This document shows, in pieces, positions 26,478 through 35,679 of a DNA stretch of 64,000 nt. The notes under the pieces were generated by a model. That model worked only from the letters and a program-made list of their open reading frames with translations. It ran no database searches and had not been told where the DNA came from. The position numbers and the translations under genes were made by a program. The number at the start of each line of letters is the position of its first letter. Position 1 is the stretch's first letter. The stretch lies in the NCBI GenBank assembly GCA_016926695.1, contig JAFGOB010000098.1, positions 11,053 through 75,052 on the forward strand. Reading direction: 5' to 3'. Origin of the DNA: Dehalococcoidales bacterium (GTDB lineage Bacteria; Chloroflexota; Dehalococcoidia; Dehalococcoidales; UBA3254).

Positions 26478-27398
26478 ATGTCTGATTGGGATGCTGTTAT
26501 TATCGGCGGAGGACCTGCCGGACTGACTGCCGGACTATATTTATGCCGGGCCAGGTGGAACACCCTTCTAATAGAAAGATCGAGCTACGGCGGATATATC
26601 AAGAATATCGAGCTGATTGAGAACTATCCCGGCTTTTCACAGGGAGTATCCGGGGCTGCACTCGGCACGGAGATGGTCGAACAGGCCGTGAAATACGGAT
26701 TGCAGCTCAAGCGGGCTGATGTGAACTCAGTACAGTGTTTCCCGGGAGAAAACTGGGTTACCAGTGATGACGGCAATAACATTACGACCCCTGTGGTAAT
26801 TTTCGCCGGCGGTTCGGTGCATAAAAAACTGGGTGTTCCCGGAGAGGAGAGCCTGCATGGCAGGGGCGTCTTCACTTGCGCATTGTGTGACGGAGGGGAA
26901 TACGCGGACCGGATTGTAGCTGTGATCGGGGGCGGGGATGCGGGGGTGACAGAAGCCCTCTATATGTCCAGAATAGCCTCCAGGGTGATCTTGATTGAGG
27001 CTATGCCGCAGCTTACCGCCACCGCCGTTCTCCAGGACAGGATCAGGGCCACTCCCTCCATCGAGGTCAGGCTGGGCGTAAAAGTCGAGGCCATCCTGGG
27101 AGATGAACGGGTCGAGGCTGTTGAAATCAGTCACGAGGGGCGGAAGGAGTCCCTTAAGGCTGGCGGCGTCCTGGTGCAGATCGGACTTGATCCGGATACG
27201 GCCTACCTGGAAGGCATAGTGCCTTTGGATGACCGTGGACAGGTCCTGGTCAATGACAATATGGAGACGGAGATTCCCGGGATTTATGCCGCCGGCGATA
27301 TCCGCAGCGGGTCTCCCCGGCAGGTGGTGACGGCGGTTGGCGATGGCGCTTCTGCCGGTATCTCGGCCCAGCGGTTCCTGCAAAGCCTGAAAGGGTAG
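26478..27398 (+). CDS. thioredoxin-reductase-like FAD/NAD(P)H oxidoreductase
   Basis: 306 residues, AAGGAG 7 bases before the ATG. FAD site: VIIGGGPAGLTAGLYL. Redox-active CxxC: CALCDGG (about residues 134-140), where classical TrxB has CATCDG. NAD(P)H site: VAVIGGGDAGVTEALYM. Closing FAD segment: GIYAAGDIR. The length is normal for TrxB. No thioredoxin gene is nearby; the neighbours are flavoenzymes, so it may reduce the short OYE protein encoded divergently, or another disulfide or FeS partner. TrxB itself remains possible. Confidence 0.85.
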   Translation: MSDWDAVIIGGGPAGLTAGLYLCRARWNTLLIERSSYGGYIKNIELIENYPGFSQGVSGAALGTEMVEQAVKYGLQLKRADVNSVQCFPGENWVTSDDGNNITTPVVIFAGGSVHKKLGVPGEESLHGRGVFTCALCDGGEYADRIVAVIGGGDAGVTEALYMSRIASRVILIEAMPQLTATAVLQDRIRATPSIEVRLGVKVEAILGDERVEAVEISHEGRKESLKAGGVLVQIGLDPDTAYLEGIVPLDDRGQVLVNDNMETEIPGIYAAGDIRSGSPRQVVTAVGDGASAGISAQRFLQSLKG

Positions 27399-27456
27399 AT
27401 TTCCTCCCGTAAACGTAACGAATGTCGATTAGTATTATATAATCTGTTTTCTTTCT

Positions 27457-28842
27457 TCATACGCTGTGATCGGAAGTCAATTGGTTCATGTCCGGAAGGG
27501 GGACTCCCTGCTCTTTCAGTCTTCTTTGAAGCTCCCTGTAGTCCACCTTCCTCAAGCTGGTACCGCGGCTCAGGGCCAGCGCTGCCGCAGTGCCGGCTGC
27601 CTGCCCCATGGCGATGCAGTGGGGAATCAGGTTGAGCATATTATTGGCATTGACCAGCGAAGAAAAGCTGCGGCCGGCTACCAGCAGCCCTTCCACCCTG
27701 ACGGGTACCAGGGAGCGGTAGGGGAAATAGACAAAACGACCTCCTCCGGATGCACCCAGGCGGGGGAATATGGCGACGGTATCCTCGTGTGCCTGGTTGG
27801 AGTCCAGGTCCTGCGGTTTGATGATGTATTCACCTGCCAGCCTGCGTGAGCCGCGTGTCCCGGTCTGTGAAGCGGTATCCAGAATAAAGCTGTTTTCAAA
27901 GGTGGGAATATTCTTCTTCATAAAATCATGCCCCCTGCGCATGATCTGCCGCATTTCCACCTCCAACTTGGTCAGGTCTTCTACTTTGGTGCAGTCCAGG
28001 CCGGGTATCCAGTTATTGACCCATATCACGTCGTTGCGGGGGCTGGGGAGTGGCAGCAGTCTTGTTCCGGCTGCTTCGGCCAGACCGTTCATCAGCTCTT
28101 CATACCTTTCAGGTTCAGCCTCTTTGAAATCGCACAGCTTCTGGTAATCGCACTTGCCCAGGCGGAATACCAGGGCCAGCATGGAACTGCGAATTGCAGG
28201 ATCGAGCGTACCGTCAAACTCAGCCCCGGCAGACGGCAGCAGGTCGCCGTCCCCGGTACCGTCTATAATCACTTTACCCAGGACCGCCTGCCTGCCGGAC
28301 TTGCTTTCAAAAATGACGCCTTTCATCTGTCCGTCTTCGACCAGTGCGCGGGTGCACCAGGAATGGAGATAAAGTGTTACTCCCTCCTCCCGGACCATGT
28401 CGTTCAGGACGCACTTCAGCAGCTCGGGATCGACCCAGGCGGTATGTTCTATCCTGCCCGCGTTGACATTGCCCATAAAGCGTTTCCAGCGGGCTACCAG
28501 CGAACTGTCAGTCGATCCCAGGTCTTCCCTGGCGGGATGAAGACTCCCACCGATGACATCCAGCCGGTCAAGCCATTCCTGGCAGAGGCCGGCGATCTGC
28601 GGCGTGTTTCCCCCGTCGCTCATATGTGGTATCTGGATGACAATGCCTCCCGTAGCCATACCTCCCAGGTGTCCGTATCTGTCCAGCAGTACCACTCTGG
28701 CCCCGCTGCGGGCGGCGGCGATGGCCGCGGAATGCCCTCCGGGGCCCCCTCCCGCCACCACTACATCGGCCTCGCAGCAGACCTTCACTTCCTGCGCCGG
28801 TTCAAGATATACCCGCTTATCGTGAGATAATTGTCCTTCCAT
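27457..28842 (-). CDS. FAD-dependent oxidoreductase (FAD_oxidored type)
   Basis: 461 residues. The N-terminal FAD motif is VVVAGGGPGGHSAAIAAARSGARVVLLDRYGHLGGMAT; the C-terminal closing segment is GLLVAGRSFSS. This is the family of FAD proteins with a GGMAT motif, often annotated only as FAD-dependent oxidoreductase; the HdrA-like cysteine cluster is absent. It differs in sequence from the two 483-residue enzymes, making it a third kind of FAD enzyme in the island. GGGAG precedes the ATG. Its reaction is unknown. Confidence 0.85.
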   Translation of the reverse strand: MEGQLSHDKRVYLEPAQEVKVCCEADVVVAGGGPGGHSAAIAAARSGARVVLLDRYGHLGGMATGGIVIQIPHMSDGGNTPQIAGLCQEWLDRLDVIGGSLHPAREDLGSTDSSLVARWKRFMGNVNAGRIEHTAWVDPELLKCVLNDMVREEGVTLYLHSWCTRALVEDGQMKGVIFESKSGRQAVLGKVIIDGTGDGDLLPSAGAEFDGTLDPAIRSSMLALVFRLGKCDYQKLCDFKEAEPERYEELMNGLAEAAGTRLLPLPSPRNDVIWVNNWIPGLDCTKVEDLTKLEVEMRQIMRRGHDFMKKNIPTFENSFILDTASQTGTRGSRRLAGEYIIKPQDLDSNQAHEDTVAIFPRLGASGGGRFVYFPYRSLVPVRVEGLLVAGRSFSSLVNANNMLNLIPHCIAMGQAAGTAAALALSRGTSLRKVDYRELQRRLKEQGVPLPDMNQLTSDHSV

Positions 28843-28958
28843 TTTTTCTCCCGTTCCGTATTCGGATGATTATTATCCGGCGTGATGACTCAAGTCTAGG
28901 TTTGTCTCCGGGCCTTGTCAAGCGCTCCCTAACTCCGGACAACCTGTTGACGCCTTAT

Positions 28959-28987
28959 TTGACCCTGGAGATAAATTGCCTTATGAT
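28959..28987 (+). promoter_or_regulatory. sigma-70-type promoter for the MBL-fold gene
   Basis: TTGACC (28959-28964), exactly 17 bases, TATGAT (28982-28987). RNA would start near 28994, about 70 bases before the ATG at 29067, which supports that start over a longer reading from 28866. Confidence 0.55.
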
Positions 28988-29066
28988 AACGAATCATAGT
29001 CCAAACAGAATCTTTTACTTGCTGGAAATATTTGCTTCTTTAATAAACAGAAAAGGGAGTACGGAT

Positions 29067-29927
29067 ATGGCGAATCCGGGATATCTTTTTAGTGTGGGAA
29101 AATTTGAATGCCGGGTAATAAGCGACGGTACCATAGTGATACCGGATACCATCAATAACCGGCCTTTCGATCCCCGCGATCCCGGATCGGGGATAGTAAC
29201 CGAGGTGATGAGCCTTTATGTGAATACCGGTAAGAACCGGGTACTGATAGATACGGGCTGTGGAAACGGCACTGAGACCTCAAGCTACGGGAAGTTGCTG
29301 CAAAACCTGGCAGCCGCCGGCATAAAAGCGCAGGATATCGATACAGTGGTCCTTTCACATGCGCATTCAGACCACGCCGGCGGAAACGTCTGTCAAAACG
29401 GCAAGCCGGTATTTTCCGGGGCCCGCTATGTCATTCACCGCAGGGAATGGGAACACTGGACTGAAAGACTGAAAAGCGGCACGGGCGATATGCTGGGTAT
29501 GTTCAGTGTAACAAGAAAAAAACTGCTGCCGGTACAGGACCGTATAGAGATGGTAGAAGCTGCCGATGAAATGCCTTCCGGCGCTCAGATAGTCCCCGCA
29601 GGGGAGATTGTTCCCGGGATTGAGTTTATTCCTGTCCCCGGTCATACCCCAGGACATATGATGCTGAAGATATCCTCCGGAAAAAGCACTCTGATTTTCC
29701 TGGCTGATATCATGCATCACACGCTGGAGCTGACCCGGCCTGAGCTGTTTACGATTTTTGATGTTGAACCTCGGGAGGCGGTAAGGATACGGTCCGGGGT
29801 TGTGGCGGAGCTGGCTGCCTCAGGGGATCTGGTCTTTGCCTGCCATCTCGCATATCCCGGGTTGGGACACTTCACTCATAAAGACGGGGTCTATTCCTGG
29901 CAGCCACTTAGTACCTGCAGACTCTGA
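29067..29927 (+). CDS. metallo-beta-lactamase-fold hydrolase
   Basis: 286 residues from the ATG at 29067, preceded by GGGAG at 7 bases. Metal ligands: SHAHSDHAGG (HxHxDH), a later His in GHTPGHMML, Asp in FLADIMHH, and a C-terminal His in ACHLAYPGLGH. The fold covers lactonases, thioesterases and glyoxalase II-like enzymes. In this setting a lactone- or thioester-cleaving step on a ring-derived product is plausible. No signal peptide, so cytosolic. It starts a plus-strand series with the EthD and cupin-like genes. Confidence 0.88.
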   Translation: MANPGYLFSVGKFECRVISDGTIVIPDTINNRPFDPRDPGSGIVTEVMSLYVNTGKNRVLIDTGCGNGTETSSYGKLLQNLAAAGIKAQDIDTVVLSHAHSDHAGGNVCQNGKPVFSGARYVIHRREWEHWTERLKSGTGDMLGMFSVTRKKLLPVQDRIEMVEAADEMPSGAQIVPAGEIVPGIEFIPVPGHTPGHMMLKISSGKSTLIFLADIMHHTLELTRPELFTIFDVEPREAVRIRSGVVAELAASGDLVFACHLAYPGLGHFTHKDGVYSWQPLSTCRL

Positions 29928-30163
29928 TCCTGGATATCGTTTCTCCGTATTCCTTTAATCTGATTTTACATAAACTGATCTTTACCCATAAGTTCCTGCT
30001 GGTGCCAGGAGATACGCATTTTTTCTTGACAACAATTACCCGATAATATTCAATAGAATAAACGTATTCGATTGTTTAATAAGTCTATTCCTGGTGTTCT
30101 TACTGTTATAGGCTGAAATATCTGTATTCTTCAGAAGGCTATTACTTGATAGGAGAGAGTAAA

Positions 30164-30505
30164 ATGATCAAGTCGATTGTCGTAGCCCATAAAAAGGCGG
30201 GCATGAGTACGGAAGAGTTCAACAGGTACTGGAAGGAAGTCCACGGGCCGATTGCAGCCGGAGCGCCGGGAGTAAGAAAGTACGTCCAAAATCACTTTTT
30301 AAAGATTCCGGGGCGGCAATTTGAAGGTGACGGAATAGTGGAGATGTGGTACGACGATTTGCAGGGATTCGAAAATTTCATGTACTTTCTGGGAACTCCC
30401 GAGGGCAAGTTCCTGGCTGAGGATGGGGCCAAATTTGCCGATATGAGCCATTCTCAGCTCTGGCTGGTAGAAGAGCATATCGTCAAAGATGAGACCGGCA
30501 GTTGA
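30164..30505 (+). CDS. EthD-domain protein
   Basis: 113 residues from the ATG at 30164 with AGGAGAGAG upstream. The pattern KAGMSTEEFNRYWKEVHGPIA, then a GVRKYVQNH segment and a late GTPEGKFLAEDGAKF, is typical of EthD/dimeric alpha-beta barrel proteins. Members support ether and polyketide degradation or act as small ring cyclases or monooxygenase partners. It lies between the MBL-fold gene and two cupin-like genes. It probably forms a dimer; the reaction is unknown. Confidence 0.82.
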   Translation: MIKSIVVAHKKAGMSTEEFNRYWKEVHGPIAAGAPGVRKYVQNHFLKIPGRQFEGDGIVEMWYDDLQGFENFMYFLGTPEGKFLAEDGAKFADMSHSQLWLVEEHIVKDETGS

Positions 30506-30634
30506 ATCAAAGGTTGTCCCGGACTTGTCGGGCGGCAGCGTCGTTAACGTACGGTGTTATCAGACTTTTTAGTTAGTCCGCAATTACGTGTGCAGGGGAT
30601 CAGAAAGCGATAAAAAATACGGCAGGAGGATGAG

Positions 30635-31072
30635 ATGCCTGTAGAAAACATCAAACGCGGTGAACATATCGTGGAACTGAAGCCGGGCTACTCGCTCTAC
30701 AAACAGGTTACCGCTCCGCAGATAGGCGCTTTCGGGGCACCAGACCTGGGAGGGGCTAATTTTTCCCTCGGCTGGTCTTTCCTGACCGCTCCTTTCCTGA
30801 TGGTGGCCGAGTCGCATAAGCATGATTTCGACCAGGTGATTTTTTTCATGGGAGGCGACCCCTCTAATGTGGTAGACTTCGACGCCGAGATTGAGTTTTC
30901 ACTGGATGAGACTCGCCATACCATTAACTATCCGGCCTGCGTCTATATTCCTGCCGGGCTGATGCACGGACCTCTTGATATCAAGAGGGTGACCAAACCT
31001 CTCATGTTCGTGGATGTCACCCTTTCGCCGGGACCGTCGATAAGGCCTGTGCCTCCGGCTTCACAGAGATAA
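30635..31072 (+). CDS. cupin-like protein
   Basis: 145 residues, CAGGAGG 6 bases before the ATG. Core pattern SHKHDFDQVIFFMGGDP, AEIEFSLDE, YIPAGLMHGPL, KRVTKPLMFVDV. The His/His/Asp cluster and the later His of MHGPL could bind a metal. It is related to the proteins at 31086-31568 (next gene) and 15452-15889. Lies 13 bases before the next gene, so both are one transcript. Confidence 0.75.
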   Translation: MPVENIKRGEHIVELKPGYSLYKQVTAPQIGAFGAPDLGGANFSLGWSFLTAPFLMVAESHKHDFDQVIFFMGGDPSNVVDFDAEIEFSLDETRHTINYPACVYIPAGLMHGPLDIKRVTKPLMFVDVTLSPGPSIRPVPPASQR

Positions 31073-31085
31073 AAAGGAGGAAAAG

Positions 31086-31568
31086 ATGACTGAACAAAAA
31101 TACGCAAAATACCTGTTTTCTGATTTTAAAGAGGACGCCAATCTGCCGGCGGTAGCCGGTCCCCAGGCCTATTTCAGGGGGGACCGCCAGATACCGGGGG
31201 CCAATATGAACATGGGCTGGCAGTTGTTCACCCGGCCCGTCTTCCTGGAAAAACAGCCGCATACCCATGATGTGGACGAATACCTCATCTTTCTGGGCGG
31301 TGAACTTCCGGACCTGTTCAGCAGTTTCAAGGCAGAGATAGATTTCTGGATCGGTGAGGAACAGGAGAAGTATGTCATTACCCGGCCTACCATTATTTTC
31401 ATTCCAAAGGGGATGCCCCATACTCCGCTCGATTTCAGGAAGCTGGACAGGCCTGTATTATTCAGCGCTTTGCTGCTGGGTCCCAGGTTCACCAAGACCA
31501 TGGCCGGGAAAGAGTATGCCTATGACGGCCCGAATTATGGCGGAGCGGGACCGATAATAGATGTATAG
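31086..31568 (+). CDS. cupin-like protein
   Basis: 160 residues with a strong AAAGGAGG site. Pattern PHTHDVDEYLIFLGGE, AEIDFWIGEEQ, FIPKGMPHTPL and RKLDRPVLFSALL matches the preceding gene and the 15452-15889 protein; the C-terminal tail (KEYAYDGPNYGG) is an extra. Two adjacent copies suggest tandem duplication or a heteromeric pair. It ends 18 bases from the convergent radical SAM gene. Confidence 0.75.
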   Translation: MTEQKYAKYLFSDFKEDANLPAVAGPQAYFRGDRQIPGANMNMGWQLFTRPVFLEKQPHTHDVDEYLIFLGGELPDLFSSFKAEIDFWIGEEQEKYVITRPTIIFIPKGMPHTPLDFRKLDRPVLFSALLLGPRFTKTMAGKEYAYDGPNYGGAGPIIDV

Positions 31569-31585
31569 ATTGTGTAATACGGAAG

Positions 31586-33220
31586 TCAGGAGGTAGTGGG
31601 AAATTTTATTTTTTCTTTCAGTGCCTTGAGAGCTTTTTCCTGTTCCTGTCCTGTTTTCAGCCTGATGATCCGGTTTACCTCATTCAGGGCTGTAATATCC
31701 GCTTTCAATTTTTGCCTTTCCATCTCCGCCTGCGAATGGCCGTTAAGCTCATACTCCTCTCTCTGGCTGATGGAAACGGCTGTTGATTCCAGGATAAGCC
31801 GGATAATATCATCCTTAGCTAGCAGCGCGGTCTCATAGTTGATCCACTGGTGCCAGGAGGGCGCGGAAAGGGCGCGAATACAGTCCTCCAGGCTGTTATA
31901 AGGCAGTTTGTAGCCGTGTTTCTCCGGATGGTCAAAGGCCGGCGAGCCTGGATCAATCAATACCGGTCCGCAGATCGGACCGCCCAGGTGTACGCTGCTG
32001 CCGCTGCCCAGGGCATTGCTGCGTGTGAACATGATCTGTTCCAACGAAGAAAGCCGGTCCATCAGTTCCCAGGTCTCGTTGATATTTTCCCGGTCTTCAC
32101 CGGCCAGTCCGGTGGAAAAGAAGGTGGTTACAGGAATAAGATATTTATGGCAATACCTGACGGTACGTAGTAATTCTTCATTGGAATAATGCCTTCCCAG
32201 TAATTTTCGCACCTTTTCGCATCCGCTGTCCGGGCATATGTGTACTGTAACCGGCCTGCCGGTCCTGGCGACTGCTTCCAGAAAGGTCTCGTCAGCGGGA
32301 GCCAGGAGGTCGATTGAAAGCCGGTCTATCTCCAGGTCTTCAGTACGCAACCGGTTGAGAAGGTCTCTCCAGTAGCTTTCCCCTCCCATACGGGGGTCCT
32401 GGTAGAGACCTGTGATTCGAATGCCCTGATCGTTGAGCCTGCGGATATCCTCTATTATTCTGGCAGGGCTGCGGAAGGCCGGTTTTTCCCTGCCCAGATA
32501 GGTCCTGTAGCTGTAGGCTGAACCGCCGCAGATAGCGCAATTGTAGATACAGCCCCGGCAGACCTCAAGGCTCCAGCGCGGCAGGAAGCCGGGGGCGAAG
32601 ATGGAGGTCGACGGCTGCATCAGGTCAAAGCGGGTGTATTCAAACTCGTCCAGGTCCGGGCTTACCCTGCCCAGAGGAAGGATCCGGATTTCACCATTCT
32701 CAGAGCGATAGCTTAGATTGGATACTGCTGCAATCCGGGCATGTTTTTCAAAGACCCGCATAAGTTCCAGGAGCGGTTTTTCGGCCTCACCCCGCACAAC
32801 TGCATCAATAAAAGGGTATTTCTCCAGGATTTCTCGGTGAAAGCGGGTAGCGGTGAGACCGCCTAAAATTACTGGTGAACCGGGGTGCAGTTTTTTACAC
32901 AAACGGGCAATCTCAATCGCACCCTGGGAATGCTGCTGAAAATGAAGTCCTACGGCATAAATCGATGCCTTCAAATTTTTAAGATGCTCTTCCACATCGA
33001 AGGTCATGCTCTGTACCATGCGATCGCCCAGGTTATCAATAATGACCCTGTAGCCTTGCCTGTGCAGGTAGTCAGCGATACTCAGCATTCCGATGGGCAC
33101 TTTGGTAAACTGTACCTGTTCCGCTGTTGTTCCCATTGCACCGGGGAATATTGCCTTGCGGCGAAAATCGCAGACTGCCGGGGGATGCAGCAGGACCAGA
33201 TCATATTGTATTTCCCGCAC
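31586..33220 (-). CDS. B12-binding radical SAM protein
   Basis: About 544 residues from a GTG at 33220 with GGAG 8 bases upstream. A longer reading from an ATG at 33313 is unlikely because the promoter -10 box (33300-33305) lies within it. The N-terminal half (about 1-160) is a cobalamin-binding-type Rossmann domain starting YDLVLLHPPAV. The radical SAM core follows with the [4Fe-4S] motif CIYNCAIC (near residue 220). The C-terminal 130 residues are helical and charged. Members of this class often perform C-methylation or ring rearrangements. The substrate is unknown, and it is not clearly tied to the flavoenzyme island. Confidence 0.85.
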   Translation of the reverse strand: MREIQYDLVLLHPPAVCDFRRKAIFPGAMGTTAEQVQFTKVPIGMLSIADYLHRQGYRVIIDNLGDRMVQSMTFDVEEHLKNLKASIYAVGLHFQQHSQGAIEIARLCKKLHPGSPVILGGLTATRFHREILEKYPFIDAVVRGEAEKPLLELMRVFEKHARIAAVSNLSYRSENGEIRILPLGRVSPDLDEFEYTRFDLMQPSTSIFAPGFLPRWSLEVCRGCIYNCAICGGSAYSYRTYLGREKPAFRSPARIIEDIRRLNDQGIRITGLYQDPRMGGESYWRDLLNRLRTEDLEIDRLSIDLLAPADETFLEAVARTGRPVTVHICPDSGCEKVRKLLGRHYSNEELLRTVRYCHKYLIPVTTFFSTGLAGEDRENINETWELMDRLSSLEQIMFTRSNALGSGSSVHLGGPICGPVLIDPGSPAFDHPEKHGYKLPYNSLEDCIRALSAPSWHQWINYETALLAKDDIIRLILESTAVSISQREEYELNGHSQAEMERQKLKADITALNEVNRIIRLKTGQEQEKALKALKEKIKFPTTS

Positions 33221-33299
33221 GTGGAGAGCTCCATTCTTGTGTTTATCGGCTGTTGTCTGTTTTTGTGAAAGAAATTCGAGACAGTCCAACCATAATTCA

Positions 33300-33327
33300 A
33301 TTATAGCAGGCATGCTTTAACAATCAA
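33300..33327 (-). promoter_or_regulatory. sigma-70 promoter of the radical SAM gene
   Basis: Minus strand: TTGATT (33322-33327), 16 bases, perfect TATAAT (33300-33305). RNA would start near 33293, leaving about 70 bases of leader before the GTG at 33220. Confidence 0.55.
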
Positions 33328-33527
33328 TCCGCAGTGAAATGGCTGTAATGCGGATTGCGGGTGCCGGATTTCAAGCTGAAATACGGTGAAGAAAATAACT
33401 GCGTTTCCCGGGCGGCGGTTTACACGTCACTTGTCACTGCGCTTCTTGATGTCCTTCCTTAGATAAGAGAACCAGAAGCGTAATGCGGGTATTTTTTCTG
33501 AGATGCCTGGAGATTATTATTGGTGGA

Positions 33528-33947
33528 CTATACAGACGATTTCTTGGCTCCGGGGTTGCCGTATAAATCCAGGCCGGAGGCGATATTTTTCATAATAGTG
33601 AGTATACCGATAACAGACTTTTGTACCTCCACAGGTTCCTGCGCCAGCAGCCTGGCAACGTAAGGATCAAGTCCTGCTTCTCCCTTGGGCGATTCGTCGT
33701 ATTTTGTGCTGAATTCAGAAGTGAGGTATCCAGCCAGGGTAAAAATCTGTCCTTCAGTGAACCCAAGAGGTTTGGCTATCCTCTGCAAAACGCTTGCAGA
33801 AGGATAACGATCGCCTTTTTCGATTCGCCCCAGATGCGAGGGTGAAACCCCCGATGCGGTAGATAGATCGTAGAGTGTAAGATTGGATGTCTGTCTTTGC
33901 TGCCTTAGAATTTTTCCCAGGTGCTGACGGGAATCATTAGTTTGCAT
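33528..33947 (-). CDS. XRE-family (Cro/CI-type) transcription regulator
   Basis: 139 residues, GGGGGAG before the ATG. An N-terminal helix-turn-helix (about 9-65; QQRQTSNLTLYDLSTASGVSPSHLGRIEKGDRYPS) is followed by a C-terminal helical extension of unknown ligand. A TATAAT (34140-34145) with TTTACA or TTACAA upstream probably drives it. Its targets are unknown; the flanking radical SAM and MscS genes are candidates only by position. Confidence 0.88.
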   Translation of the reverse strand: MQTNDSRQHLGKILRQQRQTSNLTLYDLSTASGVSPSHLGRIEKGDRYPSASVLQRIAKPLGFTEGQIFTLAGYLTSEFSTKYDESPKGEAGLDPYVARLLAQEPVEVQKSVIGILTIMKNIASGLDLYGNPGAKKSSV

Positions 33948-34296
33948 AGCTTCTCCCCCAGTCGGTTTTTACCTCCTGTCAAATTCCGATGATCAAATGG
34001 CGTGTGTCATGCCCCGTATTATTTCATATTTCGTATTTTCTAACCTCTTTGTGGTCAGGGAGTCTTTTACGGAATAAGCCAAAGATATTGCCAATATGCA
34101 CTTTCCGGTCATTTGTCAGAGATTAAGAATATCCATGGCATTATAAATCAGAATACTACAGTGTTGTAAAAAAAATGTTAAATCTATTGGTTCCAGGTTA
34201 AAAAAAAGTTACGATTCCGGGATAAATGACAACAAACAATGCCTGATGTCGCAAATAATTCGCATAGTAATATTTTATAGGGTATTCGCGATTTTG
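33948..34296. other. AT-rich intergenic region with the regulator promoter
   Basis: 349 bases between the XRE gene start and the MscS stop. On the minus strand, TATAAT at 34140-34145 with TTACAA (34164-34169, 18-base spacer) is a plausible promoter for the XRE gene, giving an unusually long leader of nearly 190 bases. No gene or repeat is seen. Confidence 0.45.
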
Positions 34297-35679
34297 TCAG
34301 GCGGCATTCCCGGGGTTCTTTTTGTCAGGCTCGTTAGGTAATCTGTTTTCTGTCGGCCACGGGGGAGGGGTATTCCCGAAGTATACTTTTGTATGCGGCC
34401 AGGGTATTTCGATTCCTTCTTTATCAAAGGCCTTTTTCAGTCTTAATCTCAGTTCGCCTGTAATTGCCCATTGCTGGCTGGGCCTGGTATCTGCCAGTAT
34501 TTTGATATCTATTCCCGAATCACCCAGATTGTCTACACGTAAAACCTTGGGAGTAGACAGCAGCAAAGGAGACCATTGTGGGTCCGTATCAAGTTCTTCT
34601 CCCACCCGGTTGATTACAGCAATGGCTTTATCCAGGTCCGTGTCATAGGCAACGCTGATATTTAAATTCACCCTCGACATCATCTTGGTGAAGTTGCTGG
34701 CAACACGGATTTCTCCATTGGGTACAACATGAATGATCCCGTCCAGGTCTCGCAGAATCGTCCTTCTCAGGTTTATTTCTTCTACCACACCCGCAATGTC
34801 AGCGATCCTGATAACATCGCCTTTGCGGTACTGGTTTTCCATGATGACAAACAGTCCGGCAATTATGTCTTTTACCAGAGATTGGGCTCCGAAGCCCACA
34901 GCAATTCCTATAATGCCGGCGCCGGTGATCAGGGCGGCTATATTGATGTTGAACTCGGCCAGCGCCATCATTAAAAACAGGAAAATGATCACGATTTGAA
35001 CGGTCGTCGTAATTACGCCGGACAGCGTATCCGCCCTTTTTTTCGACTCATCTTCATTTTGTTCCGTACCGGTGCCGCGCACCCCGCTCTGTACCAGTCT
35101 GGGGATTATCTGGATTGAAGCCAGTAAAAGAATTACCAGCAGGATTATCAGGGCCAATAGTTTTCCCAGGTGCAGTGATAACCATGTATTCACGGCTTCA
35201 GATTCATATCCTAGCATCCTGAGGATGAGAATAATACCTAGCGACCCTCCCAGTATGGGAGTACCGAAAATCAAGACGGACATTATGATATCGTCAAGGG
35301 TGCTTTTGGTCCTGCCGCATAGTTCAACCTTGTACCATTTAAAAAAAGCCATGACCAACATGATGGCGGTGTAAATACCGAAACCCACGAAGAGAACCGG
35401 AATAACCTTGTCCTCCATATCCATCCATCTGTCGGGAGTTTGAGCGATTGTCCAGCCTGTATATATGCCTATCCAGATGCACCATAGAATCGAGGCTATT
35501 CTGGTATACCGTACCAGGATATCGTCAAAACAGGTACTGGTTTTAAGCGCTAGTTTGTGAATATAACGATAGAGGTAAATGCGCAGAACGAACAAAATTA
35601 CTATTATAACCAGTCCGATTGATAAAGGCAGCGCCAGACTGGTCAGGTTTGCAGAGCCGATAAACAGTCCCCATTCCAT
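34297..35679 (-). CDS. mechanosensitive ion channel, MscS family
   Basis: 460 residues, AAGGAG before the ATG. About five membrane helices in residues 10-270 end in the pore helix pattern ITGAGIIGIAVGFGAQSLVKDI, the hallmark of MscS. A beta domain (KGDVIRIADIAGVVEEI, RRTILRDLDGIIHVVPNG) and an alpha-beta C-terminal domain follow. It should open under membrane tension to release solutes in hypo-osmotic shock. It is longer than E. coli MscS (286) because of extra N-terminal helices. Confidence 0.92.
   Translation of the reverse strand: MEWGLFIGSANLTSLALPLSIGLVIIVILFVLRIYLYRYIHKLALKTSTCFDDILVRYTRIASILWCIWIGIYTGWTIAQTPDRWMDMEDKVIPVLFVGFGIYTAIMLVMAFFKWYKVELCGRTKSTLDDIIMSVLIFGTPILGGSLGIILILRMLGYESEAVNTWLSLHLGKLLALIILLVILLLASIQIIPRLVQSGVRGTGTEQNEDESKKRADTLSGVITTTVQIVIIFLFLMMALAEFNINIAALITGAGIIGIAVGFGAQSLVKDIIAGLFVIMENQYRKGDVIRIADIAGVVEEINLRRTILRDLDGIIHVVPNGEIRVASNFTKMMSRVNLNISVAYDTDLDKAIAVINRVGEELDTDPQWSPLLLSTPKVLRVDNLGDSGIDIKILADTRPSQQWAITGELRLRLKKAFDKEGIEIPWPHTKVYFGNTPPPWPTENRLPNEPDKKNPGNAA

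Noticed and set aside
26189..26563. N-terminal extension of the short OYE protein
   Set aside because: It would overlap the divergent TrxB-like gene and its promoter; a TTG at 26188 with a perfect ribosome site begins exactly where OYE homology begins.
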